NCBI GenBank assembly: GCA_029851415.1
Contig: CM056742.1
Span: forward strand, 149,425,121 to 149,489,120
Source: Eretmocerus hayati
Lineage: Eukaryota > Arthropoda > Insecta > Hymenoptera > Aphelinidae
DNA length: 64,000 bases
Reading direction: 5' to 3'
This document shows, one piece after another, positions 35,957 to 49,313 of this stretch (positions are counted from its first letter, which is position 1; each line of letters starts with the position of its first letter). Under the pieces are notes generated by a model. It made no database searches. It had not been told where the DNA came from and worked only from the letters and a program-made list of their open reading frames with translations. The position numbers and the translations under genes were made by a program.

Positions 35957-38759
35957 TGATTCGCGTTTTGAGTGCGTTGTCTACTCCATGTTTCACTCGC
36001 AGTACGGAATGTGTCATCAAAATGACTTACATTCACTTCTGTATCCAAGGGAGTACCGGAATTGGGAACCCATACTGTTGAGAATTTTATGATTTGAAGC
36101 AGGATTGGATTATTAACTGACACAGAGTAGCGCCTATTGGATAAAATGAGAAGAATCAATCCGATCACGAAGCTCTAACATTAGAGCAAGTAGCAGTTGG
36201 GAACACATCAAAGTCGATCAATGTTTGATTTGCCTAAAAAATAGAGGGAATGGGACTCGCTCTTGCAAGACTTTCAGATTCAGTGATACGGTTTTCTTGC
36301 GATTCTGAAACAATAATACTCCATCGTGCACATTGGACTCGCCGTGAACTAATCGGCGTCAGTCAACAAGCAACACTGCGTCATGATGAAAGAACGGAGC
36401 AACCAAATACAGACAGTTGACATCGCCATTTACTAGTCGTAAATAATGAATGGCATAGCTATGATGTTGCCAGATCATGGTCATTTTATGCCAGTATTTG
36501 TCTATTAACCATGGCCAAGGATTATGGTCGATAACTGGTTGTTTTTACCGCTTCATTTGGGACACAATTTGGCTGTTAGTACAAGCCATATTTTGGCGAT
36601 TGATGCGACATATTGTTTGTTATCTAGCGAAAATTGGGGGTGAATTTTTACCCGGGCAAAGGGGACGCATTGGTTTTCCTAAGGGAAAATAAACGCCAAT
36701 TTTTCTATTTGCAGCCATGACCAAAAAGTCACTTCAGTCGCCTAATGCTAAAAACGCACTTTGAGTAAACCTGTGAAAATAAATGTTGTGAATGTTCCAT
36801 TTTTGATATGAATAAAGTTATGACTACCTCAATTCATAGAAACAACAATTGCTCATTCAATAAAAGTAGACGATGATTAAAATTATTGCCCAAAGAATAA
36901 GCTTGCTAAATTTTCTCCAAGAAAGCCTAGCACGAGGTTTTCAATGTAGAAATCGAGCAATTTGGGGAAAGACTAGGCATTGCCTTGTATTAGCTTTCAG
37001 AACGAGGTAAAATCTCAGAAATAGCCTAATAAATTGAGCGAGTAAAATAATCATCCTTGCTACCCTTCCGGATGAATTTTCACAGATTCCCAAGGTATGA
37101 AGTATCGATTGTCTGGCTTTGCTCCCAAGGCCACTCCGGCAACCAGCCCTAATCAAATCTCCCACGTCTGAAGGTACGGAAGTCTCAGCTAGCACGAAAG
37201 GAATGTTAATGCGACGATGCCCGCTCTTTCAGATATCTATATAGCTGTTCTACACTCTTCCATCAGTTTCTCTTTGCGCTCACTCACTGGGGTTAGTCCA
37301 CGAGGCTTTCTTTTAGCTCACACCAAGTCTATATCCAAGCTCTTACTGTTACTGCGCTTGGATACGTCTTATGCGGAAGGCAAGTCTCAACAAACGAACT
37401 CGCGTATCCCGAAGATCCCTAAGGATTTGCTCACTCTGCGCTGCTCTCACTATCCATTTCACGCGTCTTTCTCTCTGTTCACGCTTATTCTTGTGAAGAC
37501 TTCCTGTCTGCATAGAATGTATACTTACCCGACACTGAGAGTAACACGCTCACTTTCCGAGAGAATTCACTGCGCTATCATTACGACTCTATCATCACCA
37601 TCTAGATCAAAGGCTTCTGAATTTTAAAAGTGCTCAATTTTTCCTCGTATTATTCGTTCAAAGCAGAGTGGTTTTAGACGTTGTGTACTTTTTGATATCG
37701 AAAATGTTGATTTGAACGTTGATTGATACCTCAAATTCCCACAGGAAAAAATTTATTTATACGAAAATTCGTTGAGGAGCCCTCATTGGTTTTTAAGTAG
37801 AAAATTTTCAGTGGCATCAGACAATGAGTTCTGGACTGGTATGACAAGAATTAACCCCGTTATGTCATTGAATTTTGTTGATCATGGAGTCACAATTGAA
37901 ACATTATCTTTTGTTCCAAAATATTGAAGTGGGTATAGTGGTTGGTATCGATCAAAATGAGATGAAACAAACTTTGAAAGCAAGGTACAGCTCAAGACAT
38001 ACAATCAATGATCGTACCTAATTTACTCCATAATTTCAAGACTAGTGATTGCTTCAACGAATTCTCAAATTCAAACTTTCACAAACCTTCGCTTTTCTAC
38101 CTTTCTATCTTGATTCATAGGAAGCTTTTCCAATGTCAGAGTAATGTGAGTTTTGGTTCAAGCCAGAAATTTCACCCGGTATCCTGAGCTTGATCCCGAT
38201 TAATGGATGGGGCTCCAAAAGCTTTCATTTCTCCACACAATATTGTATGTCCTGCTTCTTAAAGTTTGGTGGCTTGGTTTTGATTAATTTTCAGTACATT
38301 CCATCTGGCCAACTTTGGATAATGGTCCAAATAGATACAAATGCTCAGCTCTGAGCGTGCACAGTATGAGTCAATCACAAATTTTCAATAAGCTGCCCAA
38401 GCTCTTTTGGGGGCTAATCCTATCAATGATAACTCTCCAAACAAATTTCAATGATATTCAATAAAACGGGAACCTAAGCGTATGTGGCCGAGAGCATTTT
38501 TTTCAAAAGCTGATCTCCGATTATAATAGTTTTCTACGGCAAGTAATCAATATTATGATATTGTAATATTGGCTCACATTCTTTCGATCTGGTTCGAAGT
38601 TCAAAATATATTTTGACTAAGGCAATGAACAATTCTGTGTTGTTCCAATGCCCAAAAAAACAATGCGGATAATTCTCAGTGTTTTCGTATACAAAATTAT
38701 TTATGAGATCCCCAGATTCAACCACGTATGAAAGACGTAATACATTAAAATAATTAAAA
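35957..38759. other. Intron sequence, no supported gene
   Basis: AT-rich. 37217-37620 is a CT- and CG-richer patch with a 136-codon frame that has no domain. Nothing else is supported. Confidence 0.55.
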
Positions 38760-40309
38760 GCCCAGCCAAAATTTGTCCGTCGGCATCTCGCGTCTCGGGT
38801 TGCCTATCGGGAGGGGGTGAAGCGTGATGGGTGGCCGTATGGGTCATGGTTGGGTCATGGGTGGGTGGGTTGGTGGGTGAGTGGTCAGGTGGGTTGTTTG
38901 GTAGATGGATAGAGTAGAAATCACTGAATTTCAGTGGAAATTCCACTAAAAATTCAGTGAGAATTTCACTTTAAAAAATCAGTGAAAATTTCACTGAAAA
39001 ATCAGTGAAAACTCCACCAAAAAATCAGTGAAAATTGCACTGGAGAATCAGTGAAAATTTCACCAAAAAATCAGTGGACATTTCACTGAAAAATCAGTGA
39101 AAATTTCTCTAAAATCCCAGTGGAAATTTCACTAATATTTCAATGAAAACCGCTAGAATTCCAGTCAAAACTCAGTGAAAATTCTACTAAATAATCAGTG
39201 AAAATTTCACTAAAAAATCAGTGAAAATTTCACTAAAATTTCAGTGAAAATTTCACTAAAATCCCAGTGGAAATTTCACCACCGTCTTTCGCCTATTGTA
39301 AGACATGGTCGAATATAAGACCTCGTCAAATATAAGACACCCCTATTGAGGACCCGGTGAAATATAAGACCTATCTCGAATATAAGACATCCCTCAAGTA
39401 TAAACTATCCCTGAAAATGAAATGTCTTTGAATTGACTCGGTTACGCTCCTTTATCCTAACCCTCCGACGATAAAGTAAGAAATTCGGAAATCTGTCTTC
39501 ATATTGATTGGATAAACAGATTCCTACGTATTAAAAATTGGATAGGTCATATCTCCCGGGGTTGGAATTATAAAACCTATCTCGAAAATAAGGCCTATCT
39601 CGAATACAGGGCCTCTTAATCAGGCCTAAAGAGCTATAAGCCAGGTCTTATAATAAACGAAACACGGTAATATTTCAATGAAAATCATAGAAAATCGTTG
39701 AAAATCGTTCAAGTTCCAATGGAACTTTCATTGAAATTCTCGTGGAAATTTCTAGAGTTTCAGTGAAACTCTCACTGAAATTTCAGTGGAAATTCCTAGA
39801 GTTTCAGTGGAACTTCCAATGAAATTTCAGTGAAAATTGCTCAAGTTTCCACCGTCTATTGGATTCGAATAGTTGTCTATTTCAGTATAATTGCATCATC
39901 CGATGTAAATAACTATTTCGAAATTAGTGTATTGATTGAGTCAAACGAGGTAGGCAATAAGGGTATACATGTTATTCATTGCTGAAGAGAGGAATATCCT
40001 TCGTGATTAGTTTTTCATCTAGGTACAAATCATGAGTAGGATAGGATTCATAAGGCGAATAATCGTAGATTTCGCAATATCCTTCCAACAAATTAAATTA
40101 ATTAAGCGAAATTTCCAGATTCTTACTGGAGATTCAGGAACTTCGCTATGCGCAACATCACACCAACTCAATAGTTTTCAATCACAGTTACTAGGTTACA
40201 TCAAGGAAATTATTTTTTCCGAATCCACTGTATTATGAAATCTCAACGTTACATTGTTGAACTACAGAAGCATTTCAGGGGCTCATACCATATCAGAGAC
40301 ACTTCCAAG
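38760..40309 (-). mobile_element. Capped minisatellite element, copy 3 (inverted)
   Basis: Same layout and orientation as copy 2: cap module (38760-38910, ending TTTTGGCTGGGC on minus), an array of roughly 22-bp CAGTGAAAATTTCACT-type dyad units (38925-39279 and 39670-39850), and the unique tail (39851-40309). The array is split by a 386-bp MITE. After 40309 the sequence diverges from copy 2 (CCGGACGAGCGCTAGCG here), which places the shared element end at TTCCAAG. Confidence 0.82.
39282..39667. mobile_element. Tc1/mariner-type MITE inside the minisatellite array
   Basis: Ends CCGTCTTTCGCCTATTG … and the reverse complement of CCGTGTTTCGTTTATTA give a TIR CCGTSTTTCGYYTATT of about 26 bp (continuing RTAAGACMTGG). 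TA follows the right end (39668-39669). The left partner is CA (39280-39281). The intact array word TTTCACTAATATTTCAATG at 39128-39146 shows that the target was TA, so the left copy has mutated. The inside has repeats of ATATAAGAC and TATCTCGAATA. Confidence 0.85.
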
Positions 40310-42740
40310 CCGGACGAGCGCTAGCGAGGTAGGCAATAACGCTAGTCGCAATGAAGACACATGTAGTGAATATAATTATATTAATTGATTCGATACGAGT
40401 ACAGAGTTGGAATGAATATCCTGATTGCTTCAAGAGCAACGACGTACAGATTTACTATCCAATCACCTTATCAAAGTCGCACAAGTACTAGATTTTATAT
40501 TTCTTTCTACGTACGAGAAAGGTTGCCACGAATCATTTCGATCAAGAAGAAGCCAATTTGACTAGCTAACTTTAAAAAACTCATTTTAAACTCGATCAAA
40601 GTAGTCGAATACAGCCATCACCTGGAGCACATCAAAAGGTTGTCAATATCGAATTCAGTCACCAAAGATTTTATGTTTAAGGGTTGGAACGACTTGAGCT
40701 TTGATATCTTGGTTCTGAAAACTTGTATTAGCTCAAAGGAACGAGTGCGTTATCATGAGCTCTAGAAAGTAGCTTCAGACATTTTAGGCTCACACAAGCG
40801 TTGGGGTACTCTTTTTTTCTCGCACTCGTGGGAGACTGGATGAAAATTCCATGAGAATTCCACCCTGGCAGGGAACGTTGAAAGTTTGAGCAAGGTTTTG
40901 CCTTTGCGCGCACAAGCACTTGGAAGCTCACTAACCAGAAAGTAAGAGGCTCTTGCATCTCCATCAATGCTCAAATGCTGTGTTGAGATTGAAGCTGTTT
41001 TGTGGTATATGTATGTACTTCTTTTATTCGATACTTAAATCGAAGAGGATTTTTTCATCCTCATCGTGAAATCAATTGAAATCATCAAAACTCAAGTCCG
41101 ATACTCGATCAACATGATTCAGGGTTTTGAATTATTGACTAGATTTCATCCGTTCTTTGGAAATTAGGATGTAGTGAAAAGCGAAAGCATTCAGCGTAAT
41201 GCCAACTTACTTTCCTGATTTCATTTTCATTTCACACATTCGATCTTCATCAAAATCCTTTGATAATCCTGTAATATCCAATAATCATTTGAAAAAGTCG
41301 AATCAGGCACATCCAACTCGATTAGTGAACGAAGTCAGCGAAGGTACTCCGATCAAAATCATTCGCTGATCCAAGAGTAGGTTATCGTTTTCGAAAGGAT
41401 GCATCACTGAATTGACTAAAGCAGCCAACGGTTTGTTCTCGGGAGATTTCAGAATCGTTCGTCGCCAGAGACGTTCGAGATCCAATTTTATCCCAGCGGA
41501 CTTCAACTACCTCCTATGAAAGATCTGAGAATTTTTCAGTTCCATCTCCTAAAGGAATTATCAAAAATCCATGGCCAAATATTCTCCGAATAACCTAATT
41601 TCCTTCGTTACAAAATTCAATGAATCAGCTACACTCGAGTGAACAGACTCGCAAGTCACAAGCTCGATCAAGGCCGCGAATAAGCTACGAAGTCTCGTTC
41701 AAGAGAACCGTATGTACACACAAGGTGTGCTCAGCTATACAGAACGCCACACTCATATGAACTCTAGCTTTGCTCTATATAACTGTATAGATGCGGTGCA
41801 ACGAGGCCTGAATGGGTTGACTCACGATTGTTCGTACAAGCTAGAACCCCGAGGGCAATGGCGCACCTGATGAATTTAAGACTTGGCGCGAGAGGGAACA
41901 GTGTTACCACACTACCAATGCTCTTTTCTGTTGCACTGCGTGTAGTACTTATATGTCACGCGTCCAATGGAGCGTCGAACTATATCCGGGCATGAAGTAC
42001 TTGTTTGACTTCCAGATGAATTAATCCTTGCGCGATGGCGTTTGCCTCCGTGGCACGTGTTTCTCCACGAAGATAGTTCTCAGGAGAGTCTTCTTGTGTT
42101 GAAACGCTGTTGAGAATCACTAGTGTGCAGAACAAAGTGTTAAATTCGGGTGGAAATCTTTCACGAATTTTGATGTAAAGTAATTCCAGTATGCTGAACC
42201 TGAAGCTCTAATATCATTAATCTTGAATTAGTCAATTGAGCCTTTTTTGTAATACTTTCATGCAAATCTCCAACTCATATCATTGGATGCTGATTTTATT
42301 GGCATATTATTTTGACAAACTCAAGATCTCATCATAACCCTGTAGGTATTTAAGACTTCAAATTCATGTTATTTTACGGAACGCCCCATTTTGAGCAAAA
42401 ACATATGAACAAAAAATCGTATCGAATCGTCCAATGAACCACTAAACTTCTTTCATCCATGACTGAGCATCTTAACTTTAAAATGCTGAATACTAGCAAC
42501 ATTGCTTCTCTCTTCACCATTCGTTTGGTTTATTAATGTTCTTAAGTTAGAAGCTCGTAAAATGCTTTCCCAGCTCAACAATGATATTTGTAAGGTAATG
42601 AGTGATAATCAATTGATGATACTGAGGAGAGGTTTTTCGTGAATTTGGCGAAAAATGGCGAACTGTTACTTAGTGGATTGTTCAGTCAGTGCCACTTATA
42701 ACTCACGAGACCACTCTACATGTACGTCGAATCAGACACA
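40310..42740. other. Intron sequence, no supported gene
   Basis: AT-rich, with a CG-richer patch at 41650-42070. No coding exon or clear repeat was found. Confidence 0.55.
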
Positions 42741-44590
42741 AATTAGACTGAACTAGACTCACCTAGACTGGATTAGACTGAACTAGACCGAGTTAGACCA
42801 AATTAGACCGACCTAGACTGCATTGGACGAGTTAGACCTGACTAGATAAAATTAGACTGAACTAGACCGAACTTGACCAAATTTGACCAAATCCAATTAT
42901 GCCTAACTAGACCGAACTAGACCGCACTAGACCGTAGTACTACGGTACTAGTACGGTACTAGTATGATAATCCCAGTTACATATTAGCACGGTAATTTTA
43001 GTACAGTACCAGTAGGGTGCGACTACGATACTGATACGGTGAACTTAGCACGATAATTCTACTATCGTTATCCTAGTACGGTACTAGTATGGTAATCCTA
43101 CTACGGTACGAGCACGGTAATCTCAGTGAGGTACTATTACGATGATTTTAGTTCGAGCGGGACTTCAAGTATGGTACTAGTCGGTAGCCCTGCTAAGTCT
43201 CAACTTCGGTACTGGTGCGGTTTTAGCATGGTTCAACTAGGGTACTAGAACAGTATTAGACCGAAGTAGATTGAATAAGCCAAATCTAGACGTAGCTACA
43301 ACTAATGAGACCTAACTAGATGGAATTATACCGAAATAGACCGAAATATAAAGACCAAATTAGATGAATTTAGGTCGAAATAGACAGAATCAGGCTGAAC
43401 TAGACCACAATAGAGACCGTATTACTAAGGTGCTAGTGCGGTACTAGTACAGTAATAATAGTATAATAGTAGTAAGGTAATACTAGGACGGTACTAGAAC
43501 AGTACTAGTGCGGTACTAGCACGGTTATGTCAATGAGGTATGATACGATGATTTTAGTTCGCGCGGTACTTCAAGTATGGTACTAGTGCGGTAGTCCTAG
43601 TAAGTCTCGACTTCGGTACTGGTGCGGTTTTAGCATGCTTCTAATACGGCACTTGAACAGTATTAGACCGATCTAGATTGGATTAGCCGAATTTAGACGT
43701 AGCTAGAAGTAACTAGATCGAATTATACCGAAGTAGACCGAACTATAAAGACCACTAGACGAAATTAGGTCGAACTAGACTGAATTAAACCTAACTAGAC
43801 CGCAATAGAGACCGTATTACTACGGTGCTAGTGCGGTATTAGTACAGTCATCCTAGTATGATACCAATAAGTTAACTCTAGAGCGGTACTATAAGGATAC
43901 TACTACGGAACAACTACGGTACTAGCGAGGGTCATCTCAATGAGGGACCTTCACGATAATTTCAGTTCGCGCGGTACTTCAAGTATGGTACTATAGCGGT
44001 AGTCCTAGTGAGTCTCAACTTCGATACTGGTGCGGTTTCAGCATGATTCTAGTACGATACTAGAACAGTATTAGACCTGACTATATTGGACTAGCCAGAT
44101 TTAGACGTAACTAGAACTAATTGCACCTAACTAGATTGAATTATACCGAAGTAGACCGACCTATGAGGACCAAATTAGACGAAATTGGGTCGAACTAGAC
44201 CGAATTAGACCGAACTAGACCGCAATAGAAACCATATTACTACGGTGCTAGTGCGGTACTAGTACAGTAATCTTAGTATGATACTAATAAGGTAATTCTA
44301 GAACGGTAGTAGTACGGTAGTAGTACGGCACAACTACGGTATAAGTACGGTGATTCTAGTAAGGTGGTTCTTGTGTGGTAATACTAGCACAGCACTAGTT
44401 TGGTTATACTTGTACGGTACTAGAATGGGTATTCTAGTACGGTGCTATCGCGGTAATTTTAGTGCGATACTTCAAGTATAGTACTTGTGCGGTAGTTCTA
44501 GTGCGTCTCTATTACGATACTACTGCGGTTTTAGTATGCCTATAGTACGGTACTAGGACCGTATTAGACCGAACTAGACTGAATTACACC
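42741..44590 (+). repeat. Higher-order decamer satellite array
   Basis: Two alternating 10-bp repeat blocks: ACTAGACCGA-type blocks (42741-42945, 43250-43420, 43660-43815, 44062-44230, 44558-44590) and TAGTACGGTA-type blocks between them. A diagnostic phrase ACTTCAAGTATGGTACT recurs at 43162, 43568, 43976 and 44469, so a higher-order unit of about 407 bp has been amplified (the last spacing is 493 bp). The AGACCG core is shared with the array at 9080-9500. Confidence 0.9.
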
Positions 44591-44715
44591 AAATCACCCA
44601 TCCATCCACTCATCCACCCTTCGAGTCATTCATGACCCATACGTGCACCCATTACACTTTACCTCCCCTAATGTACGAAATCCAATACGCGGGATCCGAA
44701 CGGACTCATTTTGGA
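44591..44715 (+). mobile_element. Cap module of the minisatellite element, copy 4
   Basis: CACCCATCCATCCACTC … CATGACCCATACGTGCACCC … AATACGCGGGATCC … CATTTTGGAAGG aligns along its whole length with the cap at 9505-9653 and with the inverted caps at 21590 and 38760. It lies immediately downstream of the decamer array, as in copy 1. It is more diverged than the others at its terminal TGGCTGGGC. Confidence 0.75.
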
Positions 44716-47700
44716 AGGAGCATCGATATAATTTATAGTTTAATTCCAAAACTCCTCAAGTATCTACAATCTTCATATAATGTGAGCAGTTCTTGGTTCC
44801 AAGAAACTTTCGTTCATCAAAGAACTAATCTATCCTCAAATGTAAACTAACTCCCTAAAATAAACAGGATTAAAGCTCGCACCTTTTTCATACAAAAAAA
44901 AAAAAAAAACGAATACATCGGACTACAATTGTCAAAAAGTTTTGTGTAGGCCGTATACTTAGAATTCTTATTAATATTATTATCATTGTAAACCTCTTAA
45001 GGACATTTGTGCGTATTATCAGGACTAGATAAATTTGATAGATTGATGTATTTTGCCTCCGCGAACCCCCCGATTTCATCAAGAAAATGAGAAGCATTTT
45101 CATCGAATATTTTACTGGAATATATTCCCTCTCTTCGTTGATTGCAGACAGGTAGAAAGTTTCCCGAGCTCACTGCGATCCTATAGATTTCATACTACTC
45201 AATTGTGGAACATCGCTTCTTTGGTTTTCACCAACTAGCTTTTGATCCTTTTTATCTCTTCATTCTACCGCACTACTACTTGGCTTTGTCAAGACGAGAA
45301 GACTCACTGTAGGGATGGCGGATACCGGGGCCGGCTGATACCGGCGACGGTTAACTAACGAAGCATGAGATCGAATCGCACCAAGGATAACAAGATAAAT
45401 CGCACTGCGTATGAGCTTCGAGACAATTCTATTTGATGAACTCTGAAATATCATCTCTCCGCTCTTGATGCAAATTCACGTGTGAATCGCAGACGAGTTG
45501 CTGGTTGTGTATAATTATGTGAATTGGTTTTATTAGCGGTTGAAGTCATCTGTCAATCTGAATTTGATATTACATCTTGACAAGAGCAATGAATTTAACC
45601 TCTTACATGATAAAATTATTGTTATGAGTGGCTGACGCTGGAAGAACTCATTAAAGTTCCAGGAGACATGAAAAATTCTTCATAAAACCACAGAAGTTTA
45701 TGGAAAAACTGCGAATTTAAAAATTTCTATTCGAGTCTATGCTCACAAAACCATGAAGAGCTGTCTTGACGTATTTGGCAGAAATATCCGAACCATCTTC
45801 GTAGGTTGGATTATAAGAGGAATAAAATATTAGCTGTCCAACAGTCCACAGCCTGAGACCTAAATTGACGTATTGAGGTCCCATGAGGTTCAGAAGAACT
45901 CAAGCGCTTTTCAAATTCAAATGAAGAGTCTTCGAAAGTGAACTGACAGGAGCTGTAGCAACAATTGTCGATTGAAAAGGCGCACGCGCATATACGCAGT
46001 CTCAGTTTTGACATAATCGGCTGGTTGGTATCATGTTAGTTGGTTATCTCTCATGTATGGATTTTCAACATGAAAATTTTCAGAAGTTGGTAAAACCTAT
46101 TGGCTACTCTTAGGTAATGAAAATAATTCCCAAAATTAAATCAAAATCGTATTGAATCACCACAAAATCCATAATCTTGAATGTTAGATTTCAGATGATT
46201 GATCTGATTTTGAAAGTTTCTTCTCACTGTGCAGATTTGTACCAATATTTGTATTAGCATGGGAACGACTGTGTGAGGTTAGAAGGATCCCACGTACTCA
46301 ATACATTATTTGTAGAAAATGTGGTTTCAATATGTTAAAATGGACCACAACATTCAACATGAAAACTTCATCAAAATCAATCTTAATCACCTCAAACTAC
46401 CCCAGTACCATCACCAAGAGCTCAAATAAACAAGCTAAAGGATAACAGACCTCATTGAAAGGATGAAAAAAAGAGTACATAACCACAATGTAATGAACAC
46501 CGTAGAAATAAACAGCCAGGCATCGTCGTCGGCAGTAGACACGGTCGGAGTAAGAATGAATAATAATTATGTTCTAGGAATACTCGTAGCTCTCCGTTAG
46601 TAAACGAGACGCAGCAAAAGCAGAAACGATACCGGGAATATAAAAGAATTCGATTTTGCTTCAAACACTCCTGGGTAATTGTGCTCCATTTTCTTGAAGC
46701 TCTCGATCTTGTGTACCATTCTGCCCAAAGTATAGAACCAAGTCAACTCTCTCGCAAGTGAGACTCAGAGAAAGAAAACTAGAAAAAAAAAAAGAAAAAG
46801 ATAGAAGGGGGAGTAAGAGGGAATCAAATGAAAAGATTGATCGGCTCGTCTTCTCGTCGCGTGCCGACTGAGATTTCTATTGATTCTACCCTTCTCTCTT
46901 TTTTTCTCATCCTACTGCACCACTCTGCCACTCTTGGTACATAAAAGGGAATCTCGCGTGGTCCTAAGTCAATGCTAGCAACGCGACGTCCTTGCAATAA
47001 AAAGTCGTCGGCGTCATCGGACCCCCTTCTCACTCTCTCCTACTTCGTTTTTCTTTCCTTCTTTTGCTTATACCTATCTCTATCTGAGTATCTCCTTCTA
47101 TCTTTTTCTCGATGTCAGGAGCTTCATTCTCACCGGCTCTTGGGGTGAAGTAAATATACATATATATATATGTGTATATATATTTTCACCCGGACGGCTG
47201 TTTTGCATTTTAAGAAGGTGTCGGGTATAGCTTCGGCACAACCCGAGACGGCCAAGACTCGCGAGAAAAAGAGAGAGAAAGAGCCAAGAGAGCATCCGAG
47301 ACGAGACGCGGCAATCTTCTTCTTCTATTCGCAGGCTATGCTATACCTGATGAGAACTGAGAAGACATCTGCGATCTGAAAAAGACGACGACATGCGTGT
47401 GAGGGACGGAATGGATTAAAGAAGTGTGCCTTTTTGCAGAAGGTGAAATTCGAATTTTCCCGGGGAAGATGTCAGAGATGCGAGTGATGTGAGAATGAAG
47501 GAAAAACTATCGGATTCAAGTAACTTGAGAATTTTCAAGGGATAGATGGAAGGAGGGAGGGAGGGAGGCCACTTTGAATAAAGAATGGAAATGTGATTTT
47601 CGTTAGATGCTTACTTCTAGTATTTGTTTTGAGATGTAAAGAAGCAATCGGATCAGATCTTGGGTGCTTTAGAGGATTGATGTTTTGATACGAAAAGTCA

Positions 47701-49313
47701 AACGAACGAAGCTGCAGGAAAGATAAGCGTGATAGACTTACTGTGGAAGATGATCTAAGCTTTTATGTCAACCCTTTACGACGAATTTCAAAATTGATTA
47801 CTGTCCATGTCGAGTTCTAGGATCTAATCCCAAGCCTGTAATGATTCAATTCAAACATGAATCTGTTTAACTTTCCAGCTGAGAAATAATCTGTCAGACT
47901 ATAGTATAAAAAATTTTGATTTCCAAGTTTATCAAAGTATTATTACTATTGCGCAAAAATATGAATCTGTAACAGTCCGAAAAATTGTTTCACGAAATCA
48001 TACCTTACTTCTCCGAATTTCACGATCATTTTTAATATACTGAGCAGAAGAATAATCTCTTCGATCGACTAGGCATTAAGATTGTAGTATTTTAAGCCCA
48101 GGACCTTTTTTCTCTGCCCAGTCAATCAAAAAATACATTTCGACAAGAAATTGACGATCCAGAGGATGGAATATTTCGGGCGATGCTAATGATTTTGGCT
48201 GTATCTTTGGACAGGGAGCCTCTTTTACGGAATTGCTCTGGATTCATCAAATTCTATCTGATTCGAAACTGCAAGAATTTTGAGCGGGATTGGCAATTCG
48301 GACCTTGAGTCCCACCTTTATCAGCATGCCAAAATATCGTAATAGAATATAAAGTGTTACCAAATATTGCGCAAAGTGTTCTTTACAGGCTATGCGCAAT
48401 GAGTTGTAGCGCGTTTCGCCCGAGCATTCCCTCTTCCCTACGCACAATTAATCTGACACTCGGCTGTGATAGTCTTCCTTGTATTCCAAGTGTTTCTGAC
48501 CCTCGCTCTCAGTTTTGTCCGAGAACACTCGGAGTGGAAAAAAAAGTTGCCCGCCATCACACCGAATTTAAATTGTAGTTGAAGTGAACCAGATCCTATA
48601 ACTACGGATCAATTCCTACCAATAAGTCATTCATTCATAAGAATTAAAAGTATGTTCATCGAAGCTATCACAGAATATCAAACACTCATCAAATGGCCCT
48701 TTTCTTCTAGTTTCAAACTTCACATCAAATCAGACATACAACACCAGTATCAATATACATCAAGCATCCTGGAAAGTGATGAAAATGATGAACCATATCT
48801 CGTCGACCAATATTTGTTACTATGAGTGCACTTTAATTTATCATCAACTGATTGATTGTCAACATAGGCAAGATACATCTACAGAAAATACCAACAGAGC
48901 ACATGTAGCACAGTGTAAGCAATAAAGTGGACGAATCTCGTAATTAACAAAGTTCGGACAAAGGAGTATTCATTCTATATGTATACATCGTGTACCACAG
49001 CATCAGTAAATGGAACATTTATGACTTAATCAATCACTGCTGCGGTACTGCTCACACAATAACGTGTTGTCCGATCCAATTTGACCCATCCAATTTGACT
49101 CGGTCGTAAATAGTATTCCAAATCGGGGTATACGAGAGTTACAAATGGGTAAACGACAAAAAGTTTGCGATGAAGCGAAACCTTAAAATACTCTCAATGA
49201 ATCAAAATATCAATTACTGAATGATCATATGACCCACAAACAGTTTTTGTGATAAAGAAAAAATGGATGCTTGGGATAAAAATTCACCATATATTTTTGT
49301 CTTCTGATTACAG
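44716..49313. other. Intron sequence, no supported gene
   Basis: An A-run of about 17 at 44896-44912 is not preceded by recognisable retroelement sequence. 45130-45240 (+) gives a weak LINE-tail-like phrase (RSYRFHTTQLWN), too short to call. 46740-47400 is a purine/CT- and CG-richer patch with a TATATA/TGTATA tract at 47155-47183 and a GGGA run near 47549-47570. No gene is supported. Confidence 0.5.

Larger units (their letters stand above)
10068..49313 (+). other. 39.2-kb intron of the DIP-family gene
   Basis: The intron begins GTAAGTACAC at 10068 and ends CTTCTGATTACAG at 49313. Its length is 39,246 bp, and it separates the Ig2 and Ig3 coding units. Phase 1 at both sides is consistent. It hosts most of the mobile elements in this window. 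I found no supported conventional gene nested inside it; one GC3-rich open frame on the opposite strand at 29326-29574 is listed as a weak candidate. Confidence 0.88.

Noticed and set aside
22423..40238. Short open frame (about 70 codons) shared by the tails at 22423-22635 and 40029-40238
   Set aside because: It is open in both copies, but about 11 of 14 differing codons change the amino acid, so there is no sign of protein constraint.
45130..45240. Possible third LINE tail on +
   Set aside because: A single short phrase (RSYRFHTTQLWN) without flanking RT motifs.
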